From assembly GCA_014885115.2 (NCBI GenBank), contig WKLE02001130.1:1-35356 (forward strand): 35,356 nt of DNA, read 5' to 3'. The stretch comes from Asterionellopsis glacialis (lineage: Eukaryota; Bacillariophyta; Plagiogrammaphyceae; Rhaphoneidales; Asterionellopsidaceae). The notes below the pieces were generated by a model. That model was not told the DNA's origin. It did no database searches and worked only from the letters and a program-made list of their open reading frames with translations. Of the stretch, positions 1 to 10,757 are shown piece after piece; position 1 is the first letter of the stretch, and every line of letters begins with the position of its first letter. Both the position numbers and the translations under genes were made by a program.

Positions 1-449
1 TAAATACTATTTTGTGTAAAAATATTTATAGGACACGTTGTCACCAAAGCAGTATAGCATCAGAAGTATTTTACTAAGGCGCTTAGAGTTGCGCCCAACA
101 AAAACTGTCTGCATCAAAGTTCCCTTTCAAAGACTGAACTTAAGTTCTTTTTGTGACGGACTCCTGACATGGTCTTGTTTCCTTGTGTCCAGAATTCAGA
201 TCTTCTCATACAGTTTTGGGTAGAAGAAATCTTACTAAAAATAGCGTTCGAGCTCATTCGTATTGTACGTGATGTCGATGTACAGATTTTATACCAGGTA
301 AAAGAATCCCAAGGACGTAGCACGTTGCAGTAGCTACTCCGTAGGATTAATTCTGTCACATAAAATCCAAAAGAAATACGACCATCATAATTTTTCTTCC
401 TAGCAGATTCAAGAAGCAGTCGCTTGACAGCAAGAAAAGAAACGCAACC
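1..449. other. 5' flank of the nucleobase transporter gene
   Basis: No supportable gene is seen here. Short open frames on both strands show no family resemblance, and no RNA gene is apparent. The last part before the ATG at 450 is presumably the promoter and 5' leader of the transporter gene that follows. No clear TATA or initiator motif could be assigned. Confidence 0.5.
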
Positions 450-3276
450 ATGGGTGCCCGAGACTTGATTCTGGGTGACACCGAAGAATACAATTATGGG
501 TAAGTCTCCACTGGCGAGAGTATGAGATTTATTGTTGTTTTACAGAAAAGAATGGAATTTGAAATGCTAACAGTGTTGTTGGTTTGCGTTTGAACCCATT
601 ACTACCATGTCGCAACGTACGTATATAGGGCCCTCTGCATGCCCAGTGTTCCGTATTGTGGCAAAAAAAAGGCTGTAACAAGATTTTATAGCAAAGGTAA
701 GTAATATGCTCAGTGGCATCCTCGTGCTTGTGAAACTCTAATTCTCATCTGTCCACACACTTTCCAATCATGATTGAAACGCTTTTCCATCTCATCTTCT
801 GATTTCCCATTATTATTCGCTTTTTTCTGTCACTTTTGGAAATTTGTGTCCATGTCAATAGATGAACCTATCCCTTTGTTGTTGGCTCTTCTTATGGGAC
901 TTCAGCATGCTTTTGCGATGGTAGGAGGATTGAGTAAGAATGTTGATATGGAATTGTTGTCGTGCATCTGTGCCTGTGTGTCATGCCGTAACCATTTTGT
1001 GCTTGCCGCTAATCTAACCATATCCCTTCTTTTTTCTATTGACGCAGTTACGCCTCCATTTGTCGTCTTTAAGTTTACTATTGCCTTCTTGGATGTTGAA
1101 CGCCAGCAATACGCAATTTCTGCTGCTCTCATTACTAGTGGAATTTGCACTCTCATCAGTGTATCGAAGTTACCTATCCCGTTTACCGAGGGAATTTTTG
1201 GAAAACAGCTTTATCTTGGTAGTGGAGTTCTAAGTGTCTTTGGAACTAGTTTTACCTTCCTTCCTATCTTTGAAATATCCATTCGGAATATGATGGCTGA
1301 TCAGATCGATGGGTTTGATGCATACGGAAAGTAAGAAATTTATTTTTTTGGTTTAGCGCATTGTTTGTTTGCGTTTATCTTCCACTCTGTTGCACTGACC
1401 ATTACCTCCATCTTGTTTCTGTTCTTGTTTGTCCGCAGAATGTTAGGTACTTCCATGGTTTGTGGTCTTCTCGAATTAATTTTTTCGGTCACTTCTATGA
1501 AGTATTTGAAGAAAATCTTCCCTCCGGTTGTTACGTCTGTGACTGTGATTCTCATCGGTGTTGCTTTGACTGGAACTGGAATGAAGTACTGGGGTGGTGG
1601 AGTTGTTTGTGCTGAAATGATCTGGAAAGAGCACGGTACGCCAAATAATTTCATATGTTTTGAATGTGTCGTTCGTTCGTTTTCTCTCTATCGATTGTTC
1701 TGACCCTATTTTTTATCCTCGGTTTTGCTGTGAATTATCTTATTTCAGGTCAACTTGATGGACTAGGTGTGTCACCAATCCCTGGACCAACTTGTACCGG
1801 AAATGGCGATGTAATGCTTGGATATGGTTCTGCTGAGTACATTGGTTTAGGATTTTCTGTTATGGTTTTTCTTGTTTTCATTGAACTCTTTGGAAGTGTT
1901 TTCATGAAGAACTGTAACGTGATTTTGGCCCTACTTTTTGGGTAAGTTATTTGCAGTGATGACATCTCCAATCGTGCCTACATATCGTCGTCGTCGTTGT
2001 AAAGGTACGCAGACTCACACTAACGTACTTTATCGTCGTTTCTTTATCGGTTTAGTTACTTTGTTGCTGGAGTTTCAAACTATCAAGGATTAGAGTATGT
2101 TGGTAAGTTTTCCGAGTTGTACTGCATGTTTTCGCATCAGTGAAAATCAACGTCAAGCCTCAACATGATTTATGTTTCTTCCTTTTGCAATGTTGACAAA
2201 TGACAGATTCTTCCAAGATTGAAGCAGCCGAGCCTATCACTTTCTTGTGGACGGAGACCTTTCCTTTAGGCTTTTATGCTCCTGCAGTCGTGCCGCTTCT
2301 TATTGCATACATTGTGACTACGGTGGAGACTGTTGGAGACATCACCGCTGTCTATGAGGTATCTAATCTTTCCACAGAAAGCGAGGAGTACGATGAAAGT
2401 ATCCAGGGTGGTTTGACAGCAGACGCAATTTGTTCTATCCTTGCGGGACTTTTTACCAGTATGCCAAACACCACCTTTAGTCAGAACAATGGAGTTATTG
2501 GATTGGTATGTGGTTATGTCTAAGTTTCACTCCTGTTCCTGCTATGTTCGTGTACAAAAGGCCCGAATTTCTAATAGCGAACGTCTTCTTTCTTCTGGTT
2601 TTAATAATTTAGACAAAATGTGCTTCGAGGAGGGCTGGATATGCCTGTGGTTTTTGGTTGATCTTCATGGGTGTGTTCAGTAAGATTGCCGGTGTTATTA
2701 CGTCCATCCCTGACTGTGTTGTGGGAGGAATGACAATCTTCTTGTTTTGCAATGTTTTGGTATCGGGCATCGTTGTTGCATCTACTCTTGACCTCCACAG
2801 TCGCCGAATCAAGTAAGTTCATGGTTTGTTACTTTCTTCGTGGGTATCTCTGTCCTGTTTATACATATTTTGTTGTGATACATGTGTGTAGCTCTTACCA
2901 ACAGCCTGTTCGTCACAATCCTTCTTAATCTGAATAAATCCACAGGTTCATCATGGCGCTGTCCCTTTGTGTCGGTGTGGGAGTAACTGTTTGGCCCTTT
3001 GCATTTCAGGATATGAGAGCATCCAGTTACACCGCAAACTTCTGGAGATGTGAAGACTGTTCCGATGCAATGCAGGGTTTCCGTAATGGTATCTCTATCT
3101 TTCTTTCTACCGGATACTGTGTTGGATCTGTCATCGCCATCTTGCTTAATTTGATCCTCCCTGCTGATGAAGAAGAAATGAAAGCTGAGGAGATTAAAGA
3201 AGTATCTGACGAATCCGAGAGCATTGAGGTCACTAAGGAAGGGGGCAAAGAAAGCGAAGAAGTGTTGGAGGCATAA
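450..3276 (+). CDS. Nucleobase-ascorbate transporter (NAT, UapA-like xanthine/uric acid permease), ten exons
   Basis: Polytopic plasma-membrane purine/H+ symporter of the NAT/NCS2 family. My splice model is exons 450-499, 629-696, 862-933, 1048-1330, 1439-1635, 1749-1941, 2056-2102, 2207-2505, 2613-2812 and 2946-3276. Every intron is GT-AG and 104-165 bp, the frame is kept across all nine junctions, and the product is 579 aa, close to UapA at about 574. Family marks are the TM1 motif GLQHAFAMVGG (Q54-H55), ETVGD in TM8 (E344, D348) and the NAT signature QNNGVIGLTK (396-405), which is split by intron 8. This signature is very close to that of fungal urate/xanthine permeases, so oxidised purines are the likely substrates; that is inference. 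The C-terminus is an acidic, Glu/Lys-rich cytosolic tail. The first two exons are short and rest on splice phase rather than homology. Confidence 0.93.
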
Positions 3277-4590
3277 ATCTTCGTGGGTCGATATTGGAGG
3301 TGGAGGTTGGAGATTTCTTTGTTATGTGTATTTTTTTCAGCAGTGTCTTGGGAAATTGTCGACGTCTGTCATTTCCATGTACTATCTGAAACAATCTTAG
3401 TGAATGTGAATTTTAAATTGATGTAGTAATCGATGTTTTTCAATCTATTGTATCACGTTTGTAGAGCTAGTGTTTTGCTATTTACTCAGCCGAGTAAACA
3501 AAACGCCGTCGAGAAACTTCTTTAAACTTCGATGTCTTTTCTAGAAAGCATAGTTGTGATGTTCGATGTTCCTTTATCATTTAAAACAGATTATGTGATA
3601 GTGTCTTCAAACTATCTAAAAGTGGATTGCTTTGCTTTTTCAACAGTGTGTTGTATTCTCTGCTCTAAACAAGGATATGTATCCCAGTAGTCACTAGTCA
3701 ATGTGAGAGTAAATAGGTTGGCCACGACACTTTCTGATCATTTTGTTTTAAAATATCGCAGGGAGGAGTGACGAGACGAGTTACAGATTACAACTCGTGC
3801 TAAAAAGAGACGAAGCAAAAAACAGGATGCTGATCGTCTTTCCGATCTGTCCGTCGTCTTTCCGACTGTCAGTTGTCTTTCCAACCGTACTAGTCGACTC
3901 TTAGGCCATCGACACGTCCCCCATGATGTAAGTATGCAAGGTTTCTGCATCCGTACCGTGCCTGGCAACGTGATTCCAGGTTGATCCTTACCGGTTGATC
4001 ATGGATTCAAAGTCTTTAACTGATTGATTTATTTCGCAGTGTGCATCCTTAGAGAGAGATCGAACCCGAATAGTCAACCCAGGAATGTGAATGACCACAA
4101 GATCAAACCCCTCTTCTGATAACAATGCATTTGTTTCTATTCATAAACATTGGCTTTAGTGGGTCGTGTTTCCTGGATGTCGTTGTGCAGATGCGGATTT
4201 TGTCACTCAAGCACGTCTGAGGTTTGACAAAATTTGTGCACCAGGGTTAACGCTATTTGACAATTACAATTAAAAATTGAAACAATCACGATGGTTATTC
4301 TCTGTTGTTAAGAATTTGTAATCGGTCATCAAGAATTGTTAGATGGCGGTTCTCTCTGGAATGGCAAGTTTAGCGTCAAATATCATCCCTGATAGATGCA
4401 GTGCTTCGTTTTTTGAAAAGTGCCCCTTCACTTTTCTGTTATAGAGAGATGCCACTAATTCCTACAGTAACTCCATTTCTCGCCGCCGATCACTGGCCAG
4501 TTTTGGGGTCGGATATCAGGCTTCCCTTTTGTTGCTTCATTCGTCGAAGGCACTCTTGGTTCTGAAAGCAGAATGTTGCTATTTGTTATT
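3277..4590. other. Intergenic region between two convergent genes
   Basis: This 1.3-kb stretch separates the 3' ends of the transporter and of the minus-strand DNA-binding protein. Open frames on both strands lack recognisable domains. The one notable structure is a run of three small hairpins near 3832-3885. A sequence resembling a tRNA B-box near 4058 does not fold into a T-arm. Confidence 0.55.
3832..3885. repeat. Three tandem mini-hairpins with the same loop
   Basis: Three units spaced 19-20 bp apart share the core TCTTTC flanked by inverted arms. They are GATCG/CGATC at 3832-3847, GTCG/CGAC at 3853-3866 and GTTG/CAAC at 3872-3885. The arms differ between units, but each still pairs with its own partner. 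The function is unknown; a palindromic binding site or a 3'-UTR structure are both possible. Confidence 0.6.
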
Positions 4591-6051
4591 TTAGTTCTGA
4601 GCCACAGATATTCGTGGTCGTTTAGATGCTGGGTTTGTGCTTTCCTCTGTACTATTGTTGTCAGTGGGTGCAACGGTCGGTCTTGGTGTTTCCGCTTCTT
4701 CGGTTCCTCCTCCCTGTCGTTCGAAATATTCATTTTCAATGGCATAAAGTTGCTTTTGAAGGTTAAAGATGAGACCAACTATGCATTCTCTGCTTGTGTC
4801 TGGACTATTGATACAAGACAGAAAGACTACTTCAGCAAACGATGATTTAGAAGCATCATTGCTACCACCATTGTTGTTATTTGGTTGTTCACGTGCCAAC
4901 ACTACTGCTTTTTCTTTTTTAATAGTGTCTAATCGCTGCTTGACAGATCTTGCAATCGCCTTGAGTTGCTGGATGGAACAGGCAGCCATTACCTTATTTT
5001 CTTGTAAAATCTCGATAAAGAATTGTTCAGTTTTTCTTGATTCTGTTCCTATATTTTTGTACAAATTGAGTGACTGTTTTACCTTTCTTTGGTGTTGCTT
5101 CAAATGTTTGTTTTCCATTCTAACTTCGTTAAGAGTTTCTTCTAGATCTGTTAGCTTTTGTTGTTGTGCTTTTAAATTATTGTTTTCCATTCGGAATTCA
5201 TTGAGAGTTGCCTCGAGTTCCAATTGACCTTTTTCCAATTGTTTGATTTTCTCTAGTAATTCCTGTTGCACTTTTACTAGTTGTTGTTGTCGTGGCGTTT
5301 CTTCTTTTGCTGAAGTCTTTTGTGTTTTTTGGTTTGCATCACCACCACGGCCTGAAGATGACGAATCTTCTCCTATCTTCTTCCAGAATGAGGGTATACC
5401 ATGAAGGTACTTCCAAGATTCATAAAGTCTAGATTCCGAAAGAGTTTTACCGCCATTACATTTCTTTGCTACAAATATTTCTTCAAGTTTTGAAATCCAA
5501 GATTCTTCATCAGGAAAGGTATCTCTCGGATTTTCCCTTGCAATCCGCTCGAAATTCTTTACATTTGGTAAGATAGCTCTTGACCATTTCGATTGCAGAC
5601 TCGCTCTGGATCTGATCGGGTATGACACCGAAACCAATTCAATATCATTGTCCGGGTATGACACTGCAAGCAAATCAATATCATTACCTTGATTGATGCT
5701 GCCGTTATCGTCTTCTTCTACTTGTTCACTACTAAATATACTATTGTCTTCTGCTTCATTGTTTCCATATTTTTGTTTGTTGCGATTCAGTTCTGTTCTT
5801 ACTTTCATGGTTTCACTTTCTCCAAGGTTCTTTATTAATACGTGATAATATTGTGTGACAGTTTCCCAGAATTGTGAAATTCGCCTTTGATTAGCATCAG
5901 TACCAGTGTTACCACTGCTAGTATTCATGGGATTGATGGTAGCTTTGACCCAAGCACGTGCAACATGCTCCAATTCAATGCCAGTGAAATGAGTGAAGCC
6001 AGCATTACTGGCGATTTTCTCCTCTTTCAATGAGTCATCCTTCGTCGGCAT
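4591..6051 (-). CDS. NAM-associated / Myb-SANT-like domain protein with coiled coil
   Basis: A 486-residue probable nuclear DNA-binding protein. Residues 19-73 follow the pattern of plant NAM-associated and Harbinger-ORF1-like trihelix domains (ARAWVKATINP, then FWETVTQYY). Residues 147-226 carry the second half of that architecture (RASLQSKWSRAI, then SWKYLHGIPSFWKK). A Gln-rich coiled coil spans about 255-330 and contains a 24-residue internal duplication whose copies start near 279 and 303 (LNEFRMEN and LNEVRMEN). A second small tandem repeat, AVSYP/VSVSYP, lies at 123-145. A basic SKRPR near the C-terminus could be a nuclear signal. The ATG at 6051 opens the frame directly before the conserved domain. 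No transposase lies beside it, so it may be a domesticated or orphan ORF1-like gene. The target is unknown. Confidence 0.75.
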   Translation of the reverse strand: MPTKDDSLKEEKIASNAGFTHFTGIELEHVARAWVKATINPMNTSSGNTGTDANQRRISQFWETVTQYYHVLIKNLGESETMKVRTELNRNKQKYGNNEAEDNSIFSSEQVEEDDNGSINQGNDIDLLAVSYPDNDIELVSVSYPIRSRASLQSKWSRAILPNVKNFERIARENPRDTFPDEESWISKLEEIFVAKKCNGGKTLSESRLYESWKYLHGIPSFWKKIGEDSSSSGRGGDANQKTQKTSAKEETPRQQQLVKVQQELLEKIKQLEKGQLELEATLNEFRMENNNLKAQQQKLTDLEETLNEVRMENKHLKQHQRKVKQSLNLYKNIGTESRKTEQFFIEILQENKVMAACSIQQLKAIARSVKQRLDTIKKEKAVVLAREQPNNNNGGSNDASKSSFAEVVFLSCINSPDTSRECIVGLIFNLQKQLYAIENEYFERQGGGTEEAETPRPTVAPTDNNSTEESTNPASKRPRISVAQN

Positions 6052-6604
6052 TTTTTCAGATGGACTGTGTTGTACAGAACAGTTCCAAAGACTACTATTA
6101 TAAGATGTTCAATATGCGTTGCGGTTGTGTCGTCGTTGTATAGTTGTCGTAAAGAAAGCAACCCGCCATTGGGTGTGAAAGAATTTTTTGAACAAAAGGC
6201 TCATCTTCGAATCTTGCTGCGCGCTCTCAGCTGTCAAGCCATCATATCCACGCACATCAGACGCCAATCAATTTTGAAACAAGGATACGGTAGGAGATAA
6301 GAAGATTCAATATATAATGACATAATAATATTTTATATGTATACACATATATACAGGTATTTCATATCATGTATAATTAACCTTATCCTTGGGAAGTAAT
6401 ATTAGAGCCATCAAACATAAAATCTCGGAAAACGCCAACCTTGAAACCGATAGGAAAAAATAGAAATATGATGCCACCATCAAGTATGGTCCAAGGATGC
6501 CACACATCTCCCTTTCAGCAAAGTCGTCTGCCACAGACGGTTGACAATGGCGCATTTTTTTTTGACTCTACATTATCATTTTAGGGTTTATTATTGAGCA
6601 TTAC
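6052..6604. promoter_or_regulatory. Divergent promoter region
   Basis: This 553-bp region separates the divergent starts of the Myb/SANT-like gene (6051, -) and the PPR gene (6605, +), so it should contain both promoters. It includes a very AT-rich stretch at about 6305-6380 with alternating TA/TATA words. A 77-codon plus-strand frame at 6067-6300 and a 62-codon minus-strand frame at 6367-6555 have no domain support and are not called. Confidence 0.5.
6581..6589 (-). promoter_or_regulatory. Telobox-like motif before the PPR gene
   Basis: TTAGGGTTT, whose reverse complement AAACCCTAA is the plant telobox, sits 15 bp before the ATG of the PPR gene. In plants teloboxes occur in promoters of translation and organelle-biogenesis genes. 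Carrying that role over to this organism is inference. Confidence 0.35.
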
Positions 6605-9600
6605 ATGTGGGCAAAGCAATTTCAACTGATAAAAGACATGATGCATCGAAGAATTGCTTCAAGTTGCAAATGTCGTTGGAACAATCATGGTGGTGGCACA
6701 AGAAATGTTTCATACCGACGACACGAGAACGTCAAAGAAAATATGTTTTGTTGTAGATTCGGGATTTTATCTTCTAATAATAATATATGCATTCATCGAA
6801 ACTATGGTGTCCCTTGGACGCTGAGGAAGTTTTCGTCAGATACTTCAAAAGGGATAGAGTCACAAATACCAGATACTAGAAAATTTCAAAGCTTGCTTAA
6901 AGAAATGGACAAACATGATATTGGCGATATTCCAACTGATTTGACAATGAAGGCACGGAAAGCTTTCGAAACTGTACCAAATCATGAGGCTAATAATGCA
7001 TGTCTTGTTTGGGAGCGTTTGTTGGAAGAACATATTTCAACAAAACGTGACATTGTTCATATCGATCAATTAAATAAAATTCTGTCGGCCTTTCAACAAA
7101 CTGCTTCCCGCCAAGTTGCATTGGAGGCAGAGAAGATAATGTTTTCTATTGAAAAGCATGTTGAAAATGATGTCAGAAACATCCCTAAACCTACAATTTA
7201 CTCCTATTCTCTCCTAATGGATCTATGGGCCAAATCACCATCGATTGATAATGGAGAACACGCTCAAAAGATCCTTGAGAAACTCGAGAGAGACAAACAG
7301 GTAAATTTAGTTGCATACAACACTGTACTTTCTGCATGGTCAATATCAACCCACCCCAAAGCTGCCGATTACGCATACTCCCTACTACGTAGTATGACGG
7401 TACCCCCAGATGTTGTTAGTTTTTCATGTTTGATCAAATCTTGGGCAGAGCAATGCAAACGGATACTTATTCACAAGGATTTGAAAGACAGTTGTAACGA
7501 CGTCGGTGGGAACATGTCTAGTCATCATTGGATGGACGATGCCTGGGAAGCCGCTCAGCAAGCCAAGAAGATCTTTCATGAAATGCAAACAGACCCGTAC
7601 AATCTTACGGCTGATGCACGATGCTTATCCGCAGTTTTAGATGCATTTTCAAATTGTGCCACGTTTCATAACGATGCAGCACCAATTGGACAAACCTTGT
7701 TAGACCAAGCTTTGCGCGATGGTATTCAAATGGACGAAAATTGCTGGGATCTAGTTTTGTGGGCCTGGGCCAAATCTGCTATAAAGGCATCTGGCAGTGC
7801 CAGTAATGATCTCAAGGTTGCCCGTGATGCTGCTTCAATAGCAAGTAAATTACTTGAAGATATACATAACTTATATGTAACTGGACGCATGAGTGCACTT
7901 CCATCAACACGTGGCTACGCTGCAGTAATCATGGCACATGCTAAGGCAGGTGACCCAGCCAAAGCTGAAAATATTCTAAGAAATGCATTGGCACTACCCC
8001 CAATTGAAGACAGTGCATCAGCATCTCTTATTCCAATATCTTCTGTAAATGTGGTTCTCCAGTCTTGGATGGAAACATTTACCAGTGATGATTCCCTGGA
8101 GTCACATCCTGCCATGAAGCTTTTTCGTTTCATCCAAACCCGCTCAAAAGACCAAACAAAAACCAACTCCCCCATTTTGGTAGCTGAGCCAGATGAATGG
8201 TCTTATGCTTTAGTATTAAAGAGTCTTACGAAGACTGGAACGTCACGAAATGTCAAGGAGCTGCATGATGAATTTGTTGAGTTTTTTTCTACGCGGCCAT
8301 CAACAGCTGATGCAAATTCTGCACATGCCGTGTGTTTGACAGCTCTTCTAGAGGCTTGGTGTAACGAGGAAAATGTGGAGCGTGCTGATGAAACCCTGCT
8401 TGGGTATACATTAGATTCTAGCAAGGCATTCCTTTTGAACAATTCTTGCTTTCATGTTTTACTTGGTGCCTGGGCAAAACATGGGAATCCATATAGAGCT
8501 AGATCTATTTTACATCGACAAAAACGACTTTTTGATAAAAGTTCTGAAATCTTAGTACAACCCGATCTAATGGGGTATGGCATTGTTATGTGGGCTTTTG
8601 CAAGAGAAGGAAATTTCGAGTGTGTTAAAGATCTCTGGGAAGAACTATTGGAGACGATGTATGGAGAGAACCAAGAAAAAAGACAACACAAAGATCAATT
8701 ATTAACGCATTGTTTCAATGCCCTTTTAGAGGCTCTCTATCAGGCGAGAGAATCTGCAAAAGCTGAATCTTTACTTCTCGAAAATATCAATTTGTACGCG
8801 GATACCTCAAGTTATTCCATTGTCTTGGGTAGCTGGGCCAGACAGTCCAGACCTCGGGAAGCTGAGACATTGTTAGATCGATTGGAGCAACTTCATCAAA
8901 CCAGTGATGGTACTATCCCTATGCCAGACGCTTACTCCATATCTGCAGTGGAGCATGCATGGGCGAAAAGCAGCTATCCAAATGCAGCTGAACGTGCATC
9001 GGCGCTCCTTCTCCGGAGGATTGATCAATTTAAGAAAGGAGACCACGATTCGAAACCAGATACAGTTTGCTTCAATACAACAATCAACGCCTGGTCTAAG
9101 AGCTGTCATCCGATGGCTGACCAGCGCGCTATCGAATTACTTGAACTTATGGTCGATATCAAATGTCAACCAGACAACATCACATTTAGCTCTGTTCTTA
9201 ATACCCTTTCAAAAAGTAAACGGCCAGATAGAGTAGAGCAGGCAGAAAACTTGTTAAAGCAAATGAATGAATTGTACAAGAATGGAAATGTAGACGTGAA
9301 ACCAGATACGATTCTTTACAATACATTTATAAGTGTCATTGGACACAGTGATGAGCCAAATCGCGTCGAGAAGGCTTGTTCGTTGCTAGATGAAATGGAC
9401 AACGCACAAGAAAACAACCAACAGGGGGTTAGGCCTGATACTCGTACCTTCAATTCAGTCATACTATGTTGTGCATATTCAGACGGTGGCACCACTAGTC
9501 ATCATTCAGCACTTCACATTGCCACAGAAGTCTTCAGTAGAGCTCGTTCATCAGGTCAAATCAATTCCTTCACCTACGACGCATTCTTCAAGGCCATTGC

Positions 9601-9856
9601 TTATCTTGCTCAGAAGCAGGAACGCATCGAGCTGTTACAGCACGCGTTCAAGTTGTGTTGTAATGATGGACAACTTGATGCTATGGTACTGAAATCGGTG
9701 GAGAGAATAGCCCCTGCGAAAGAATTGGAACGAATATTACCTATTGGACAAGTTACAGGGAGACATATTCGACTTGATAAACTACCAGCATCATGGAGCA
9801 GAAATCGATCCAGTCAATCCAAGGGTAGGAACACCCGCGGAAGAAAAAGAATGTAA
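6605..9856 (+). CDS. Large pentatricopeptide repeat (PPR) protein, probably organellar
   Basis: A single-exon, 1083-residue PPR protein. PPR proteins bind organellar RNA base by base through helix-turn-helix repeats. The first 80 or so residues are rich in Arg, Ser, His and Asn and include RKFSS, like a mitochondrial presequence. No diatom plastid ASAF-type signal is visible. Repeats are clearest as NLVAYNTVLSAWSIS (about 232), PDVVSFSCLIKSWAE (about 268), PDAYSISAVEHAWAKSS (about 773), PDTVCFNTTINAWSKS (about 818), PDNITFSSVLNTLSKS (about 856), PDTILYNTFISVIGHS (about 899) and PDTRTFNSVI (about 942). The helix style AWxxSxxPxxAExA.xLL is typical of diatom PPR proteins. The C-terminus (HIRLDKLPASW, then a basic tail) lies beyond the repeats. 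The stop codon is 25 bp from that of the convergent membrane-protein gene. Confidence 0.92.
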   Translation: MWAKQFQLIKDMMHRRIASSCKCRWNNHGGGTRNVSYRRHENVKENMFCCRFGILSSNNNICIHRNYGVPWTLRKFSSDTSKGIESQIPDTRKFQSLLKEMDKHDIGDIPTDLTMKARKAFETVPNHEANNACLVWERLLEEHISTKRDIVHIDQLNKILSAFQQTASRQVALEAEKIMFSIEKHVENDVRNIPKPTIYSYSLLMDLWAKSPSIDNGEHAQKILEKLERDKQVNLVAYNTVLSAWSISTHPKAADYAYSLLRSMTVPPDVVSFSCLIKSWAEQCKRILIHKDLKDSCNDVGGNMSSHHWMDDAWEAAQQAKKIFHEMQTDPYNLTADARCLSAVLDAFSNCATFHNDAAPIGQTLLDQALRDGIQMDENCWDLVLWAWAKSAIKASGSASNDLKVARDAASIASKLLEDIHNLYVTGRMSALPSTRGYAAVIMAHAKAGDPAKAENILRNALALPPIEDSASASLIPISSVNVVLQSWMETFTSDDSLESHPAMKLFRFIQTRSKDQTKTNSPILVAEPDEWSYALVLKSLTKTGTSRNVKELHDEFVEFFSTRPSTADANSAHAVCLTALLEAWCNEENVERADETLLGYTLDSSKAFLLNNSCFHVLLGAWAKHGNPYRARSILHRQKRLFDKSSEILVQPDLMGYGIVMWAFAREGNFECVKDLWEELLETMYGENQEKRQHKDQLLTHCFNALLEALYQARESAKAESLLLENINLYADTSSYSIVLGSWARQSRPREAETLLDRLEQLHQTSDGTIPMPDAYSISAVEHAWAKSSYPNAAERASALLLRRIDQFKKGDHDSKPDTVCFNTTINAWSKSCHPMADQRAIELLELMVDIKCQPDNITFSSVLNTLSKSKRPDRVEQAENLLKQMNELYKNGNVDVKPDTILYNTFISVIGHSDEPNRVEKACSLLDEMDNAQENNQQGVRPDTRTFNSVILCCAYSDGGTTSHHSALHIATEVFSRARSSGQINSFTYDAFFKAIAYLAQKQERIELLQHAFKLCCNDGQLDAMVLKSVERIAPAKELERILPIGQVTGRHIRLDKLPASWSRNRSSQSKGRNTRGRKRM

Positions 9857-9881
9857 ACAAGTAATTTATCTACTAAAGTAT

Positions 9882-10757
9882 TCAAGACAATTTGCTGTGC
9901 ACTCGTCCTGTAGCGTCGAAAGCGTATGTTTCGGGTGGAGACCATGGTGGCGACGGATGGATAATAATGATAGACCACGCGCTAAAGAATGTATTCAAAA
10001 GAAAATATGGAATCGACCAATTAAAAAAGTAGCACTCAACCAAGGAACACGTTGATGCCATGATCAGCCAGGGTACGTATGTACCAGGTTTAACCTCTGG
10101 CCTTTGGTGGGGTGGCCAAAAATGCGGTTCCAATGTTGTACCACGTTGACCCATGAACATAGCAAAGTACATGTAGCCAGTGAAAAAAGTTCCAAGGGAA
10201 TGGTACCAATCAATACCAACACGGGCATCGCCGCCTTGTGGATTTGTATCTTCATCTGCATCTGTGTCGAAACCCAGACGTAGCATTCCAAAAATCACAT
10301 TGTACGTCTCTTCTCCGATCCGAAATGCTACCATTCCAGCAAGTGTATCAGCAATCGAGTTGATCAGGGAGTACACAATCAATGTGAAAAGACTAAGTTT
10401 CCTTCTGAAGGTTGTGCACGAGTTTCGATATGCCTTAGCCGCTTGCATTGTGGAAAACACAATACCGCTGATTAAACTGAATTCCACTCCTAATTTTAGT
10501 ATGCCCTGGTTTCCATTAATGGACTTGAGCTCGATAATAGTTGTAGAGGCTGGTGAAAAGAGGGTAAAGGATGATATGAAAATTCGTAGGTCACGAATCA
10601 ACATTAAGCTGCAGTCGGTAATATACGTCGCAAAACATGCAGATACCACCCAATACAACAGTAGCCATAGCCATGCAATGGAATTTTGGAATATTATGTT
10701 ATCTTTATTGCTGTTTGTTGTTGCTTTATCTTGTTGCTTTATCATGATTGTCGCCAT
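9882..10757 (-). CDS. Multi-pass membrane protein of unknown function
   Basis: A 291-residue protein that I do not recognise. The ATG at 10757 is used because the longer frame to 10799 would begin with TTG. About six hydrophobic segments are seen, near residues 26-46, 87-107, 120-144, 184-203, 227-246 and 247-267. A soluble acidic loop lies at about 160-182 (DTDADEDTNPQGGD). The last membrane segment is followed by a Pro/Trp-rich motif (HPSPPWSPP). The stop codons of this gene and the PPR gene are 25 bp apart, so their 3' UTRs must overlap or be very short. Its 5' end is divergent from the DUF4116 gene across 536 bp. Confidence 0.7.
   Translation of the reverse strand: MATIMIKQQDKATTNSNKDNIIFQNSIAWLWLLLYWVVSACFATYITDCSLMLIRDLRIFISSFTLFSPASTTIIELKSINGNQGILKLGVEFSLISGIVFSTMQAAKAYRNSCTTFRRKLSLFTLIVYSLINSIADTLAGMVAFRIGEETYNVIFGMLRLGFDTDADEDTNPQGGDARVGIDWYHSLGTFFTGYMYFAMFMGQRGTTLEPHFWPPHQRPEVKPGTYVPWLIMASTCSLVECYFFNWSIPYFLLNTFFSAWSIIIIHPSPPWSPPETYAFDATGRVHSKLS

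Noticed and set aside
774..1334. A 186-codon continuous frame that looks like a stand-alone gene
   Set aside because: It reads through an intron (934-1047) and its first part is intronic sequence; only the spliced version matches the NAT family.
4040..4080. A tRNA-like B-box on the minus strand (GGTTCGATC)
   Set aside because: The flanking bases do not form a T-arm stem and no acceptor or anticodon arm could be built.
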